From NCBI GenBank assembly GCA_964572855.1, contig CAZNGF010000017.1, positions 1 to 41,193 of the forward strand: DNA of 41,193 nucleotides. Direction: 5' to 3'. The notes under the pieces are model-generated. The model was not told the origin of the DNA. It saw only the letters and a program-made list of their open reading frames with translations, and searched no databases. Origin of the DNA: CAZNGF01 sp964572855. Its GTDB lineage: Bacteria > Bipolaricaulota > Bipolaricaulia > RBG-16-55-9 > JAJCYT01. The number at the start of each line of letters is the position of its first letter. The stretch's first letter is position 1. Below are positions 9,396 to 16,669 of this stretch, piece by piece. Made by a program: the position numbers and the translations under genes.

Positions 9396-10799
9396 ATGCG
9401 CAGGACGGGACGGACGATGCTGCTTACGGGGTTGTTGGCGCTGACGCTGGCGCTGCCGGTGTCGCTGGATTCGCTGGGGACGGGGATCGACTTCTCGGCC
9501 CTGCAGCGCCACGCGGCGCCGGCCACCGTGCTGATCGAGACCCAGATCGCCCGCGGCACGGGCTTCGTGGTCGACGCCTCGGGCGTGGTGGTGACGGCCT
9601 GTCACGTCGTCAACGAGGGCGTGGAGGCCGTCGAACTGAACGGCGCGCCCGCGCGCGTGGTGAACGTCTTCTTCGAAGGCGACCCGCGTACCTACCTGGC
9701 AGAGATCGAAAACGGCTGCCGCCTGATCGGCTCGGTGGCGCAGAGCGAGGCCATGCTGAACGCCTCGCGCGACGACGTGGCCGTCTTAAGGATCGTGGGG
9801 TCGCGCGAGGCAAGCGGCGCCTTCGAGCCGCTTGCCAGCCCCACGGGCTTCGCGCGGCTCTGGCTGGCCGACGAGCGCCCCGCCTTCTCGGAGACCGTGT
9901 TCGTGAGCGGCTTCGGCGGTCCGTTCACCGAGTACTCGTTCCTGAGCGGGACGCTGGCGGGGAACCTCACGCTCGTGACCGCGCCCATCCACCAGGTCGA
10001 GCGCGGGATCGACGCCTTCTTCGACGACTTCGTCGTGCTCGAGGAGGGCCTGGGCCTGTTCGACTCGCGGATCGGCCTGGTCGTGACCGACCTGGTCGAG
10101 GGCGGCGCCGCCGCGCGCGCGGGGCTGGGCATCGGCGACGTGGTGACCGCCCTCGACGGCGCGCCCTTCACGCTGTTCGAGGCGCTCGACATGCTGATCG
10201 CGCTCGGCGAGGGGGATGTCGTGGAACTCACGGTCTCCAAGCCGGACGGGCGCACGGCCCGCGCCACCGTGGAGGCGACCGAGTACGCCGTGAGCCAGAC
10301 CGTGCGCTTCGTCGAGTCGCTCTGGTGCTTCGATCGCACGCGGGAGACGCTGGACCAGGCCGACTTCGAACGCGCCGAGCTGCTGGACTTGACCCTGGCG
10401 CGCAACACGCTGAGCGCGGCGGCGCGCTGGGCCGGCGCGTGTCCGGGGACGGTGCTGGCCACCACCTTTGCGGTCGGGGACGACGGGCTCGAGTTCGAGT
10501 TCGTGGGCCGCGTGACCGAGGTCGGCGCCGACACGCTCACGTTCGAGGCGCTCAACACGTTCGCGCTCGTCCCGTTCGAAGGCGAGTTGGTCTCGCTGGA
10601 ACGCGGCGGCCAGCTTGAGAGCTCGTCCTTCATCAAGATCACGGCGCTCAGCGGCCCGGGCTTCAGCGGCGGGCCCGTGTTGAACGCCGCCGGCCAGGTG
10701 ATCGGCTTCGTGGACTTCGGCTTCGAGGCCCCCGCGCCGGGCTACATCGTCGAGGCCGACGTCATCCGCGCGCACCTGGAGGCGCTGGGGATCGAATAG
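9396..10799 (+). CDS. Secreted trypsin-like serine protease with PDZ domain inserted in the protease fold
   Basis: 467 aa. ATG at 9396 with AAGGAAGGAAG just upstream. Signal peptide or anchor about residues 8-27. The S1C (HtrA/Deg-type) triad is readable: H70 in VVTACHVV, D126/D127 in SRDDVAVLRI, and S424 in GPGFSGGPVLN. A PDZ domain (about 222-292, with VEGGAAARAGLGIGDVVTALDG) lies between the Asp and Ser elements, followed by about 110 residues (293-405) before the Ser loop. In ordinary HtrA/DegP, PDZ domains follow the complete protease domain. The likely role is envelope protein quality control or processing. It is monocistronic, with a hairpin after the stop. Confidence 0.85.
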   Translation: MRRTGRTMLLTGLLALTLALPVSLDSLGTGIDFSALQRHAAPATVLIETQIARGTGFVVDASGVVVTACHVVNEGVEAVELNGAPARVVNVFFEGDPRTYLAEIENGCRLIGSVAQSEAMLNASRDDVAVLRIVGSREASGAFEPLASPTGFARLWLADERPAFSETVFVSGFGGPFTEYSFLSGTLAGNLTLVTAPIHQVERGIDAFFDDFVVLEEGLGLFDSRIGLVVTDLVEGGAAARAGLGIGDVVTALDGAPFTLFEALDMLIALGEGDVVELTVSKPDGRTARATVEATEYAVSQTVRFVESLWCFDRTRETLDQADFERAELLDLTLARNTLSAAARWAGACPGTVLATTFAVGDDGLEFEFVGRVTEVGADTLTFEALNTFALVPFEGELVSLERGGQLESSSFIKITALSGPGFSGGPVLNAAGQVIGFVDFGFEAPAPGYIVEADVIRAHLEALGIE

Positions 10800-10801
10800 A
10801 A

Positions 10802-10833
10802 CCGGAGGGGCGCTTCGCGAAGCGCCCCTCCGG
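10802..10833. terminator. 32-nt perfect palindrome after the protease gene
   Basis: CCGGAGGGGCGCTTCG followed directly by its exact reverse complement, 2 bp after the stop codon. It would form a very strong hairpin in either strand. There is no clear T-tract, so it may be a processing or stability hairpin rather than a classic terminator. Confidence 0.55.
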
Positions 10834-10859
10834 ACAGGTCTAAAACGGCCCATACGTCC

Positions 10860-10888
10860 TTGTCCCCCGCCCCGCTCCCGTCTACGCT
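10860..10888 (+). promoter_or_regulatory. Sigma-70-type promoter for the 10919 gene
   Basis: TTGTCC (10860-10865), 17-bp spacer, TACGCT (10883-10888). Predicted start point near 10895, giving a leader of about 24 nt. Confidence 0.55.
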
Positions 10889-10918
10889 GATCGCAACCGG
10901 AGCGGGAAAAGAGGGACG

Positions 10919-12799
10919 ATGCGACCGTTCAAGCTGATCCGCAAGCTGCTGCAGGTGCTCAAATCGGAGGCCACGCCGGCGCAGATCGCCTTCGGCGTGG
11001 CCTTCGGTGCGCTGGTCGGGTTCACGCCGTGGGGCTGGGGCTGGCTCGTCTGGCTTTCGCTCGCGCTGCTGTTCAACGTGAGCCTGGGCGCGGTGTCGCT
11101 CTCGTTTGCGGTCTTCAAGCTGCTCTACTTCCCGCTGCGGCCCGCGGCCTACGCGCTCGGGTTCCACGTCCTGGAGGGGATGACGCAGCTCGATTCCCTC
11201 TGGTCGTCCGTGTTCTACTGGCCGGGCGTGGCCTGGATGCGCCTGAACGAGTACCTCGTCTTCGGCGGCGTGCTGCTGGCGCTCCTCGTGTCGGCGGTTG
11301 CCTTCCCGCTGGTCGTCTGGGGCGTGCGGCGCTACCGGGTGGGCTACGGTGCGCGGCTCACCTCGGAGTGGCTCAAACGCTTGGGGGGGACGTGGTGGGG
11401 CCGCATCTTACGCTGGCTGGCGGCCGGGGGCGAGGCCAGGTTCCAAGCGCGCAAGGCGCGCGCGTTCCCCTTGCGACTCCTGCGCTGGCAGATGCTGTTC
11501 GTCCTGCCCGTCTGCTACGGGCTCGTCTACGTCGCCAGCGCCTACGCCGTGCCCTTCTTCGCCTCGACGCTGGTCACGGCGCCCACCAGCCTGGTCACGG
11601 GCGGCGAGGCGCGCGTGACCAGCGCGACTTACGACCCGCTCTCGGGCGAGCTGGCCTTCGAAGACTTCGCGGTAGCCGATCCCAAAAAGCCCGACGAGAA
11701 CCTGCTTGTGGTCGGGCGCGCCTCGCTCGACGTGGGGCTGGTGGGCTTGCTGCAGCGCCGCGCCGTGATCAACCGCGCCTCGGTCGCCTCGATCGAACTG
11801 CACGTCAAGCGCGAGCCCGACGGCTCGCTCAACCTGGACAACGCGGGCGGCGGCTGGGACGCGTCGGGCTACCTGGAATGGGCGCGCGAGCACGCGGACC
11901 AGGTCGACTGGGTCGGCCTGCTGAAGGGGCTCTGGGAGGCGTGGTGGAACCGCCCGCCGCGCCCCGCACCCGAGCCGCAGCCGGACCTGTCGGGGGGGCG
12001 GGCCGTGCCGCGCCCGCACCCCTGGTTCGCGCTGGAGCGGGTCGGCGCCGAGCGCTTCGAGCTCACGCTTACCGACGAGTACAGCGGCGCGGGCGCGTTG
12101 CCGCGCCTGAGCCGGGCCGAGCTCGTGCTGGAACACGTCGAGCTCGATCCCAGGCGGTCCCGTCGGCCCATGACGGTCGCGCTGCGCGGCGAGCTCACCG
12201 ACATGCCGGGGGCGACGCTCGAACTGCGCGCCCGCTTCGAGCCGCTTGGGAACCGCGAGTTCCGCTCCACCTTCAACGTGGTGCTGCGGAACGTGGACCT
12301 GACCGCGTTCCGGGCGTTGTACGCGCGCACGCTGCCCGTAAGCGTGCTGAGCGGGACGGCCTCGTTCGCGGGCGAGCTCACGGTCGAGCGGGACGCGCTC
12401 GGCGGGGCCACGACCCTCCAGCTCGAAAACCTGCGCGTCGAACGCAAGCCCGAACGTCCGACCTTGTTCGGCTTCGACCCCACGACCTCGGGCTATCTGG
12501 TCCAGGGCATCAACGCCTTTGCCGCCGAGACGCCGATCGCCTTCAGCACGGAGGTCGGCGGCACGACTGCCGCGCCCGAGTTCGGTTGGGACGCGGCCTT
12601 CGTCCAGGTCGCCATCCGCGGCCTCGAGCGCGGGGCCAACGTCCTGCTGCGCCCGTACATCGAGCTGTTGCGCCGCCAATTGGAGGCGCTCGGCGGCGGT
12701 CGCGTCGAGCTGGAGCTGGACCCCGACGACGGCGTGGACACAATCCAAGAGCTCTTGCGGGGGATTTTCGGGGGCAGTGCCGCGGACGGAGACGACTGA
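10919..12799 (+). CDS. Membrane/AsmA-like fusion protein (TIGR03546-like plus TIGR03545-like)
   Basis: 626 aa. ATG at 10919, GAGGGAC upstream. Residues 1-150 match the hydrophobic TIGR03546/DUF2062-like pattern (SEATPAQIAFGVAFGALVGF, then NVSLGAVSLSFAVFKLLYFP), with about three membrane segments. A further membrane segment lies near 185-212 (MLFVLPVCYGLVYVASAYAV). Residues about 215-626 resemble the AsmA/TIGR03545-type periplasmic domain: RVTSATYDPLSGELAFEDFAVADP, ASLDVGLVGLLQRRAVINRA, then repeated beta strands. From memory of the families, TIGR03546 and TIGR03545 proteins are usually encoded by adjacent genes; here they form one chain. An envelope or lipid-transport role is inference from the AsmA resemblance. 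The ATG lies 119 bp after the protease stop. Confidence 0.7.
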   Translation: MRPFKLIRKLLQVLKSEATPAQIAFGVAFGALVGFTPWGWGWLVWLSLALLFNVSLGAVSLSFAVFKLLYFPLRPAAYALGFHVLEGMTQLDSLWSSVFYWPGVAWMRLNEYLVFGGVLLALLVSAVAFPLVVWGVRRYRVGYGARLTSEWLKRLGGTWWGRILRWLAAGGEARFQARKARAFPLRLLRWQMLFVLPVCYGLVYVASAYAVPFFASTLVTAPTSLVTGGEARVTSATYDPLSGELAFEDFAVADPKKPDENLLVVGRASLDVGLVGLLQRRAVINRASVASIELHVKREPDGSLNLDNAGGGWDASGYLEWAREHADQVDWVGLLKGLWEAWWNRPPRPAPEPQPDLSGGRAVPRPHPWFALERVGAERFELTLTDEYSGAGALPRLSRAELVLEHVELDPRRSRRPMTVALRGELTDMPGATLELRARFEPLGNREFRSTFNVVLRNVDLTAFRALYARTLPVSVLSGTASFAGELTVERDALGGATTLQLENLRVERKPERPTLFGFDPTTSGYLVQGINAFAAETPIAFSTEVGGTTAAPEFGWDAAFVQVAIRGLERGANVLLRPYIELLRRQLEALGGGRVELELDPDDGVDTIQELLRGIFGGSAADGDD

Positions 12800-12842
12800 C
12801 GCCGGGCGCCTCGATGGCGGAAAACGAAAGCCCTTTTCGCTT

Positions 12843-12871
12843 TTGACACCTGTACCCCTTTGTGGTACAGT
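12843..12871 (+). promoter_or_regulatory. tatA-sucC promoter with embedded operator-like dyad
   Basis: TTGACA (12843-12848), 17-bp spacer, TACAGT (12866-12871). Inside it lies a perfect 7-bp inverted repeat, CTGTACC (12850-12856) N7 GGTACAG (12864-12870), spanning the spacer and most of the -10. A protein bound there would block RNA polymerase. The regulator is unknown. Confidence 0.75.
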
Positions 12872-12922
12872 GGAACGGATTTCCGCAAGGCGTCCGTTTG
12901 CGGGAAGGAAAGGAGGTCATCC

Positions 12923-13225
12923 ATGCACGTTGGCCCGCTCAACCTGATGATGATTGGCTTTCCCGGACCCACCGAGCTCGTGATCATCTTCGTGATCATC
13001 CTGGTGCTGTTCGGCGGGGCCAAGTTGCCCGACATGGCCCGCAACATCGGCCGCGGGATGCGCGTGTTCAAGGAAGAAGCCAACACGCTGCGCCGCGAGA
13101 TCGACCTGTCCGACGACGACTCCAAGGGGACGTCGAAGGCGAGCGCGGAGTCCAAGAGCGCTTCGGAGCAAGAGGGCGCCCGATCGGAGACGGCCGAGCC
13201 CGAGAAGAAAGCGTCGGCGTCGTGA
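12923..13225 (+). CDS. tatA: Sec-independent protein translocase TatA
   Basis: 100 aa. ATG at 12923 chosen because AAAGGAGGTC lies 5-13 nt upstream; the longer frame from 12860 lies mostly inside the promoter. Hallmarks: FPGPTELVIIFVIILVLFGG (short membrane helix preceded by a hinge), the FG-x-x-K-L-P-D motif, then an amphipathic helix (ARNIGRGMRVFKEE), and a charged Ser/Lys/Glu-rich tail. TatA oligomers form the conduit for folded proteins carrying twin-arginine signals; the Rieske protein at 28849 has such a signal (RRRTFMQWF). No tatC or tatB is adjacent. It is followed 35 bp later by sucC, probably on the same mRNA. Confidence 0.9.
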   Translation: MHVGPLNLMMIGFPGPTELVIIFVIILVLFGGAKLPDMARNIGRGMRVFKEEANTLRREIDLSDDDSKGTSKASAESKSASEQEGARSETAEPEKKASAS

Positions 13226-13231
13226 GCGCAA

Positions 13232-13248
13232 GGCGCGCCGCGCGCGCC
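13232..13248 (+). promoter_or_regulatory. Intercistronic hairpin just before the sucC ribosome site
   Basis: GGCGCGC / GCGCGCC stem of 7 bp with a 3-nt loop, ending 3 nt before AGGAGG of sucC. It could set the 3' end of tatA mRNA or affect sucC translation. Function is inferred only from position. Confidence 0.4.
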
Positions 13249-13260
13249 TAAGGAGGACCG

Positions 13261-14397
13261 TTGCGGCTGCTGGAATACCAAGGGAAGCAACTGTTTGAAC
13301 GAGCCGGCCTGCCGGTGCTGGCCGGCGAGATGGCCTCCACGCCCGACGAGGCCGAAAGGATCGCCCGTGAGCTGGGCGGGACCGTCGTGGTCAAGGCCCA
13401 GGTCCTGATCGGCGGGCGCGGCAAGGCGGGGGGCGTGAAGCTGGCCCAGAGCCCGGCGGAAGCCAAGGCGCACGCTGAGGCGATCCTGGGCATGGACATC
13501 CGGGGCGAGACCGTGCACGCCGTGCTCGTGACCGCCGCGGCCGACATCGACCAGGAGTTCTACCTCTCGATCACGCTGGACCGGGCCCGGCGCAAGCCCG
13601 TGCTCATCCTCTCCACCGAGGGCGGCGTCGACATCGAGGAGGTCGCCCGCAGCAAGCCCGAGGCCATCGCGCGCGTCGCACTCGACCCGCTGCTGGGGCT
13701 GCAGCCCTTCCAGGTGCGCCGGGCGCTGTTCGAGGCGGACGTGGACAAGGCGCTGTTCAAGCCGATGGGCGCGGTGATCCGTTCGCTATATGAGGCGTTC
13801 ACGCGCTTCGAGGCCAGCCTGGTCGAGATCAACCCGCTGGCGCTCACGCCGGGGGGCGAGCTGATCGCGCTCGACGCCAAGTTCGTGGTCGACGACGACG
13901 CGCTCTTTCGCCAGCCCGACGTGCGGGCCTTCGGCGGCGAGGCCCACCAGGACCCGCTGGAGGCGCGCGCCAAGGAAGCCGGGCTGCAGTACGTCAAGCT
14001 CGAGGGGGACGTCGGGGTCATCGGCAACGGCGCCGGTCTGGTCATGTCCACGCTCGACGTCGTGCAGCTGGCCGGCGGCAGGCCCGCCAACTTCCTGGAC
14101 ATCGGCGGCGGGGCCAGCGCCGAGGTCATGAGCAAGGCACTGGAGATCGTGCTGTCGGACCGGGACGTCAAGGGCTTGTTCGTCAACATCTTCGGCGGCA
14201 TCACGCGCGGGGACGAGGTGGCCAAGGGGCTGATCGCCGCGCGCGACTCCGTGGGCATCCGCGTGCCCATGGTGGTGCGCCTCACGGGCACCAACGACCA
14301 AGAGGGCCGGGCCCTGCTCGAAGGGGCGTCCATCACGCCGGTGGCCAGCATGGAGGAGGGCGCCTCCCAGATCGTCGAACGGGTGAGCGCGTCCTGA
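13261..14397 (+). CDS. sucC: Succinyl-CoA synthetase (ADP-forming) beta subunit
   Basis: 378 aa, close to the usual length of about 388. TTG start at 13261 with AAGGAGGACCG immediately upstream; the protein begins MRLLEYQGKQLFERAGLPV as the family does. ATP-grasp nucleotide-binding segment: KAQVLIGGRGKAGGVKLA. Mg/ATP site: EINPLALTPGGELIALDAKF. C-terminal CoA-ligase domain: NIFGGITRGDEVAKGL. It catalyses succinyl-CoA + ADP + Pi = succinate + ATP + CoA in the citric acid cycle, as a heterotetramer with SucD. sucD normally follows sucC but is absent here, so it must be elsewhere. Likely co-transcribed with tatA. Confidence 0.95.
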   Translation: MRLLEYQGKQLFERAGLPVLAGEMASTPDEAERIARELGGTVVVKAQVLIGGRGKAGGVKLAQSPAEAKAHAEAILGMDIRGETVHAVLVTAAADIDQEFYLSITLDRARRKPVLILSTEGGVDIEEVARSKPEAIARVALDPLLGLQPFQVRRALFEADVDKALFKPMGAVIRSLYEAFTRFEASLVEINPLALTPGGELIALDAKFVVDDDALFRQPDVRAFGGEAHQDPLEARAKEAGLQYVKLEGDVGVIGNGAGLVMSTLDVVQLAGGRPANFLDIGGGASAEVMSKALEIVLSDRDVKGLFVNIFGGITRGDEVAKGLIAARDSVGIRVPMVVRLTGTNDQEGRALLEGASITPVASMEEGASQIVERVSAS

Positions 14398-14455
14398 CCG
14401 GAGGCGCCGGATACGACCAGGGGCTCGCATCGGAGCCCGGATCCACGAACATGGG

Positions 14456-14572
14456 GCAGAAGACCGGAGACCGGAGAAGGGAAGCCCCGACCGACCCGCT
14501 TCCCCACCCGCACAGCGCCCGCCCCGCAGGCGGGCGCGCGTTCGCCTTCCGTTCTCCCGTCTGCGGTTTTCT
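14456..14572. repeat. MITE-like intergenic element with imperfect terminal inverted repeats
   Basis: Arms at 14458-14485 and 14545-14572 share, in inverted orientation, the pattern ACCGnAGACnGGAGAAnGGAAGnC. The interior holds a 9-bp perfect hairpin (14515-14537, GCGCCCGCC/GGCGGGCGC). There is no coding capacity. Related purine-rich stretches occur at about 34996-35036, 35748-35775 and 37806-37846. It fills most of the gap between sucC and the S55 gene; that gap otherwise has a weak hairpin at 14421-14438. Confidence 0.6.
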
Positions 14573-14626
14573 CGACGCGGCGCCCGCCCGAACGGGCGCC
14601 GGCACGCCTTGACCAAAGGAGGGAGC

Positions 14627-16654
14627 ATGCACAAGCGAATCGCCCTGATGGCGTTGCTGCTGTCGTTTGCCGTGCTGGCGGGCACCGGCACGGCTCAGGA
14701 CCAGTTCCTGTTTTTCGAGGACCTCGAACCCGGCATGGAAGGGATCGGCAAGACCGTGATCCAGGGGACCGAGATCCGGACCTTCCAGGTGCGGATCGTC
14801 GGCCTGGTCGACAGCCCCGGGGAACTCAACGACTTCATCGAGGTGCGCGTCAGCGGTGACGTGATCCGCGAGGCCGGCGGCGTGGCCTCCGGGATGAGCG
14901 GGAGCCCGATCTACGTGGACGGCAAGCTCATCGGCGCGCTCTCGCGCGCGGTGTCCTTCGACGCCGACCCCAACCCGTTCGCGCTCGTTACGCCCATCGG
15001 CCCGATGCTCGAGCTGCTGGAGCCCACCCGGACGCTGGCGGCGCGCGCCGAAACCCAATCGGCCCAGGTGATCCCGCTCGACCCCGGGCGCACGACCGAC
15101 CCCGCGCTCCAGGGCTACACCGAGCTGTATTTGGCGGACGGGCTCCCGAGCGCGGCCGAACGCTTTACCTACCCCGAGCGGCTCTACGCCCCGACCATGA
15201 CCACGCCGGTCCTGGTGGGCGGCATGGAGGGCCGCGCCTTCGAGTGGCTGCGATCCGGGATCCCGGCCTCGCTCAAGCCGGCGTTCGCCCGGTGGCTGCT
15301 GCCGGGGATCGGCGGCGACGTGCTGGAGCGCCTCGGCACCGGCATGGAGGCGCGCTACGACGTCGAGATGCGCAACACCGGCCTGCGGCAGGCGGCGCCC
15401 ATGGGGTACCGACGCGGCGTCGACGACCTGGAACCGGGGGCCTCGGTGGGCGTGACGCTGGTGGACGGCGACGTGACCGTGGGCTCGCTGGGCACGGTGA
15501 GCTACCGCGAGGGCGACGTCGTGCTGGCCTACGGGCACGCCTTCCTGTTCACCGGCGACGTGGAGTACTTCCTCAACCGCGCCTACATCTACGACACGGT
15601 CTCGAGCCTGCAGACGCCCTTCAAGTACGGCGCCACCACCGAGCGCATGGGCGCGCTGCTGCAGGACCGCTTTCAGGGCATCGCCGGCGCCGTGGGCGCC
15701 GAGGCGGGCAGCGTGCGCATGAACGTGCGGCTCACCGACGAGGACACCGGCGAGGTGAGCCACTACAGCATGGACCTGGTGCGCGACCGCAACCAGCTCC
15801 CCTCGCTCATCTTCTCGGCGGGCCTGAGCCTGCTGGACCGGACGCTGAACCGTGTGGGCAAGGGTACGCTCACGGTGGACTACATCATCCGCGGCGCGGG
15901 GCTGCCCGATCGGCTGGAGCGCACCGACATCTTCACCAGCCACAGCGACATCGCCGTGCCGGGCCCGCTCCAGGTGGCCCAGGTCGTGCAGTTGTTGGCC
16001 CAGAACGAGTTTCAGGACCCGCAGATCGACACGATCGACCTGGACATGAGCTATGGCTCCGAGGTCAAGGCGCTGCGGCTCCGATCGATCGAGACCGACA
16101 AGGAGACCTACCATCCGGGCGATCGGGTCGACTACACCGTGACCTTCCAGCCCTTCCGCGGCGAGACCTTCACGGTCGACGGGACGCTCGAGATCCCGGA
16201 GGACGCGAGCGCGCGCCGCCTGACGCTACACGCCTTCGGCGGGCCGCGCCCCTCCAACAGCGGCAACGGCGACGGCAGCGAGCCGGAGTTCGAGGGGATC
16301 GACCAGATCGTGCGCGTGGTCGAGGAGCTAAGCCGCAACGACCAGCTTACGGTCGAGCTGCTGGGCCTGTCCTCGCGCAACGTGGACGCCTCCGACCAGC
16401 CCTACGACGTGCAGTGGCTCGACGAGTGGGTGCTCACCGGCGAGAAGCGGCTCACGCTCACGATCGAGCCCCGGCCAGAGCCCGAACCCGAGAAAACCGG
16501 GTCGGAGGAGGACGCCTCCGACGCCCAGGGCGACGGGAACGAGGACGAAAGCCAAGGCAACGGCGACGCGAGCGAGGAAGAGGGGGACGACGCCCCCGCC
16601 CCCGAGGGCGAGGACGACGGCCAGTCCAGTTGCGACAACCTCTTCTTCTGTTGA
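14627..16654 (+). CDS. SpoIVB-type S55 peptidase domain protein, exported
   Basis: 675 aa. ATG at 14627 with AAAGGAGGGAGC directly upstream. Signal peptide residues 1-24 (LLLSFAVLAGTGTAQ). The S55 domain includes ASGMSGSPIYVDGKLIGAL (candidate nucleophile S91) and, near residues 290-380, AYGHAFLFTGDVEYFLNRA and the KYGATTERMGALLQDRFQGIAG segment typical of these proteins. SpoIVB activates a sporulation protease in Firmicutes, but S55 domains are widespread in non-sporulating lineages, so no sporulation role is implied. About 480-600 looks beta-rich. The last 60 residues are extremely acidic (Glu/Asp/Gly/Asn) and end in CDNLFFC. murF follows 15 bp later. Confidence 0.85.
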   Translation: MHKRIALMALLLSFAVLAGTGTAQDQFLFFEDLEPGMEGIGKTVIQGTEIRTFQVRIVGLVDSPGELNDFIEVRVSGDVIREAGGVASGMSGSPIYVDGKLIGALSRAVSFDADPNPFALVTPIGPMLELLEPTRTLAARAETQSAQVIPLDPGRTTDPALQGYTELYLADGLPSAAERFTYPERLYAPTMTTPVLVGGMEGRAFEWLRSGIPASLKPAFARWLLPGIGGDVLERLGTGMEARYDVEMRNTGLRQAAPMGYRRGVDDLEPGASVGVTLVDGDVTVGSLGTVSYREGDVVLAYGHAFLFTGDVEYFLNRAYIYDTVSSLQTPFKYGATTERMGALLQDRFQGIAGAVGAEAGSVRMNVRLTDEDTGEVSHYSMDLVRDRNQLPSLIFSAGLSLLDRTLNRVGKGTLTVDYIIRGAGLPDRLERTDIFTSHSDIAVPGPLQVAQVVQLLAQNEFQDPQIDTIDLDMSYGSEVKALRLRSIETDKETYHPGDRVDYTVTFQPFRGETFTVDGTLEIPEDASARRLTLHAFGGPRPSNSGNGDGSEPEFEGIDQIVRVVEELSRNDQLTVELLGLSSRNVDASDQPYDVQWLDEWVLTGEKRLTLTIEPRPEPEPEKTGSEEDASDAQGDGNEDESQGNGDASEEEGDDAPAPEGEDDGQSSCDNLFFC

Positions 16655-16669
16655 AGCGGGAGGGGTGAG

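Noticed and set aside
5079..9605. Minus-strand open frame of about 1500 codons opposite the ten-repeat CARDB protein
   Set aside because: Mirror of the tandem repeats, which gives it apparent periodicity. It lacks a promoter, start site or recognisable family.
9281..10618. Plus-strand frame overlapping the protease gene in another phase
   Set aside because: Arg/Gly/Ala-rich shadow without motifs. The 9396 frame carries the complete protease triad.
14421..14438. GGGCTC/GAGCCC hairpin after sucC as terminator
   Set aside because: Only a 6-bp stem and no T-tract. Kept as a weak hairpin, not called.
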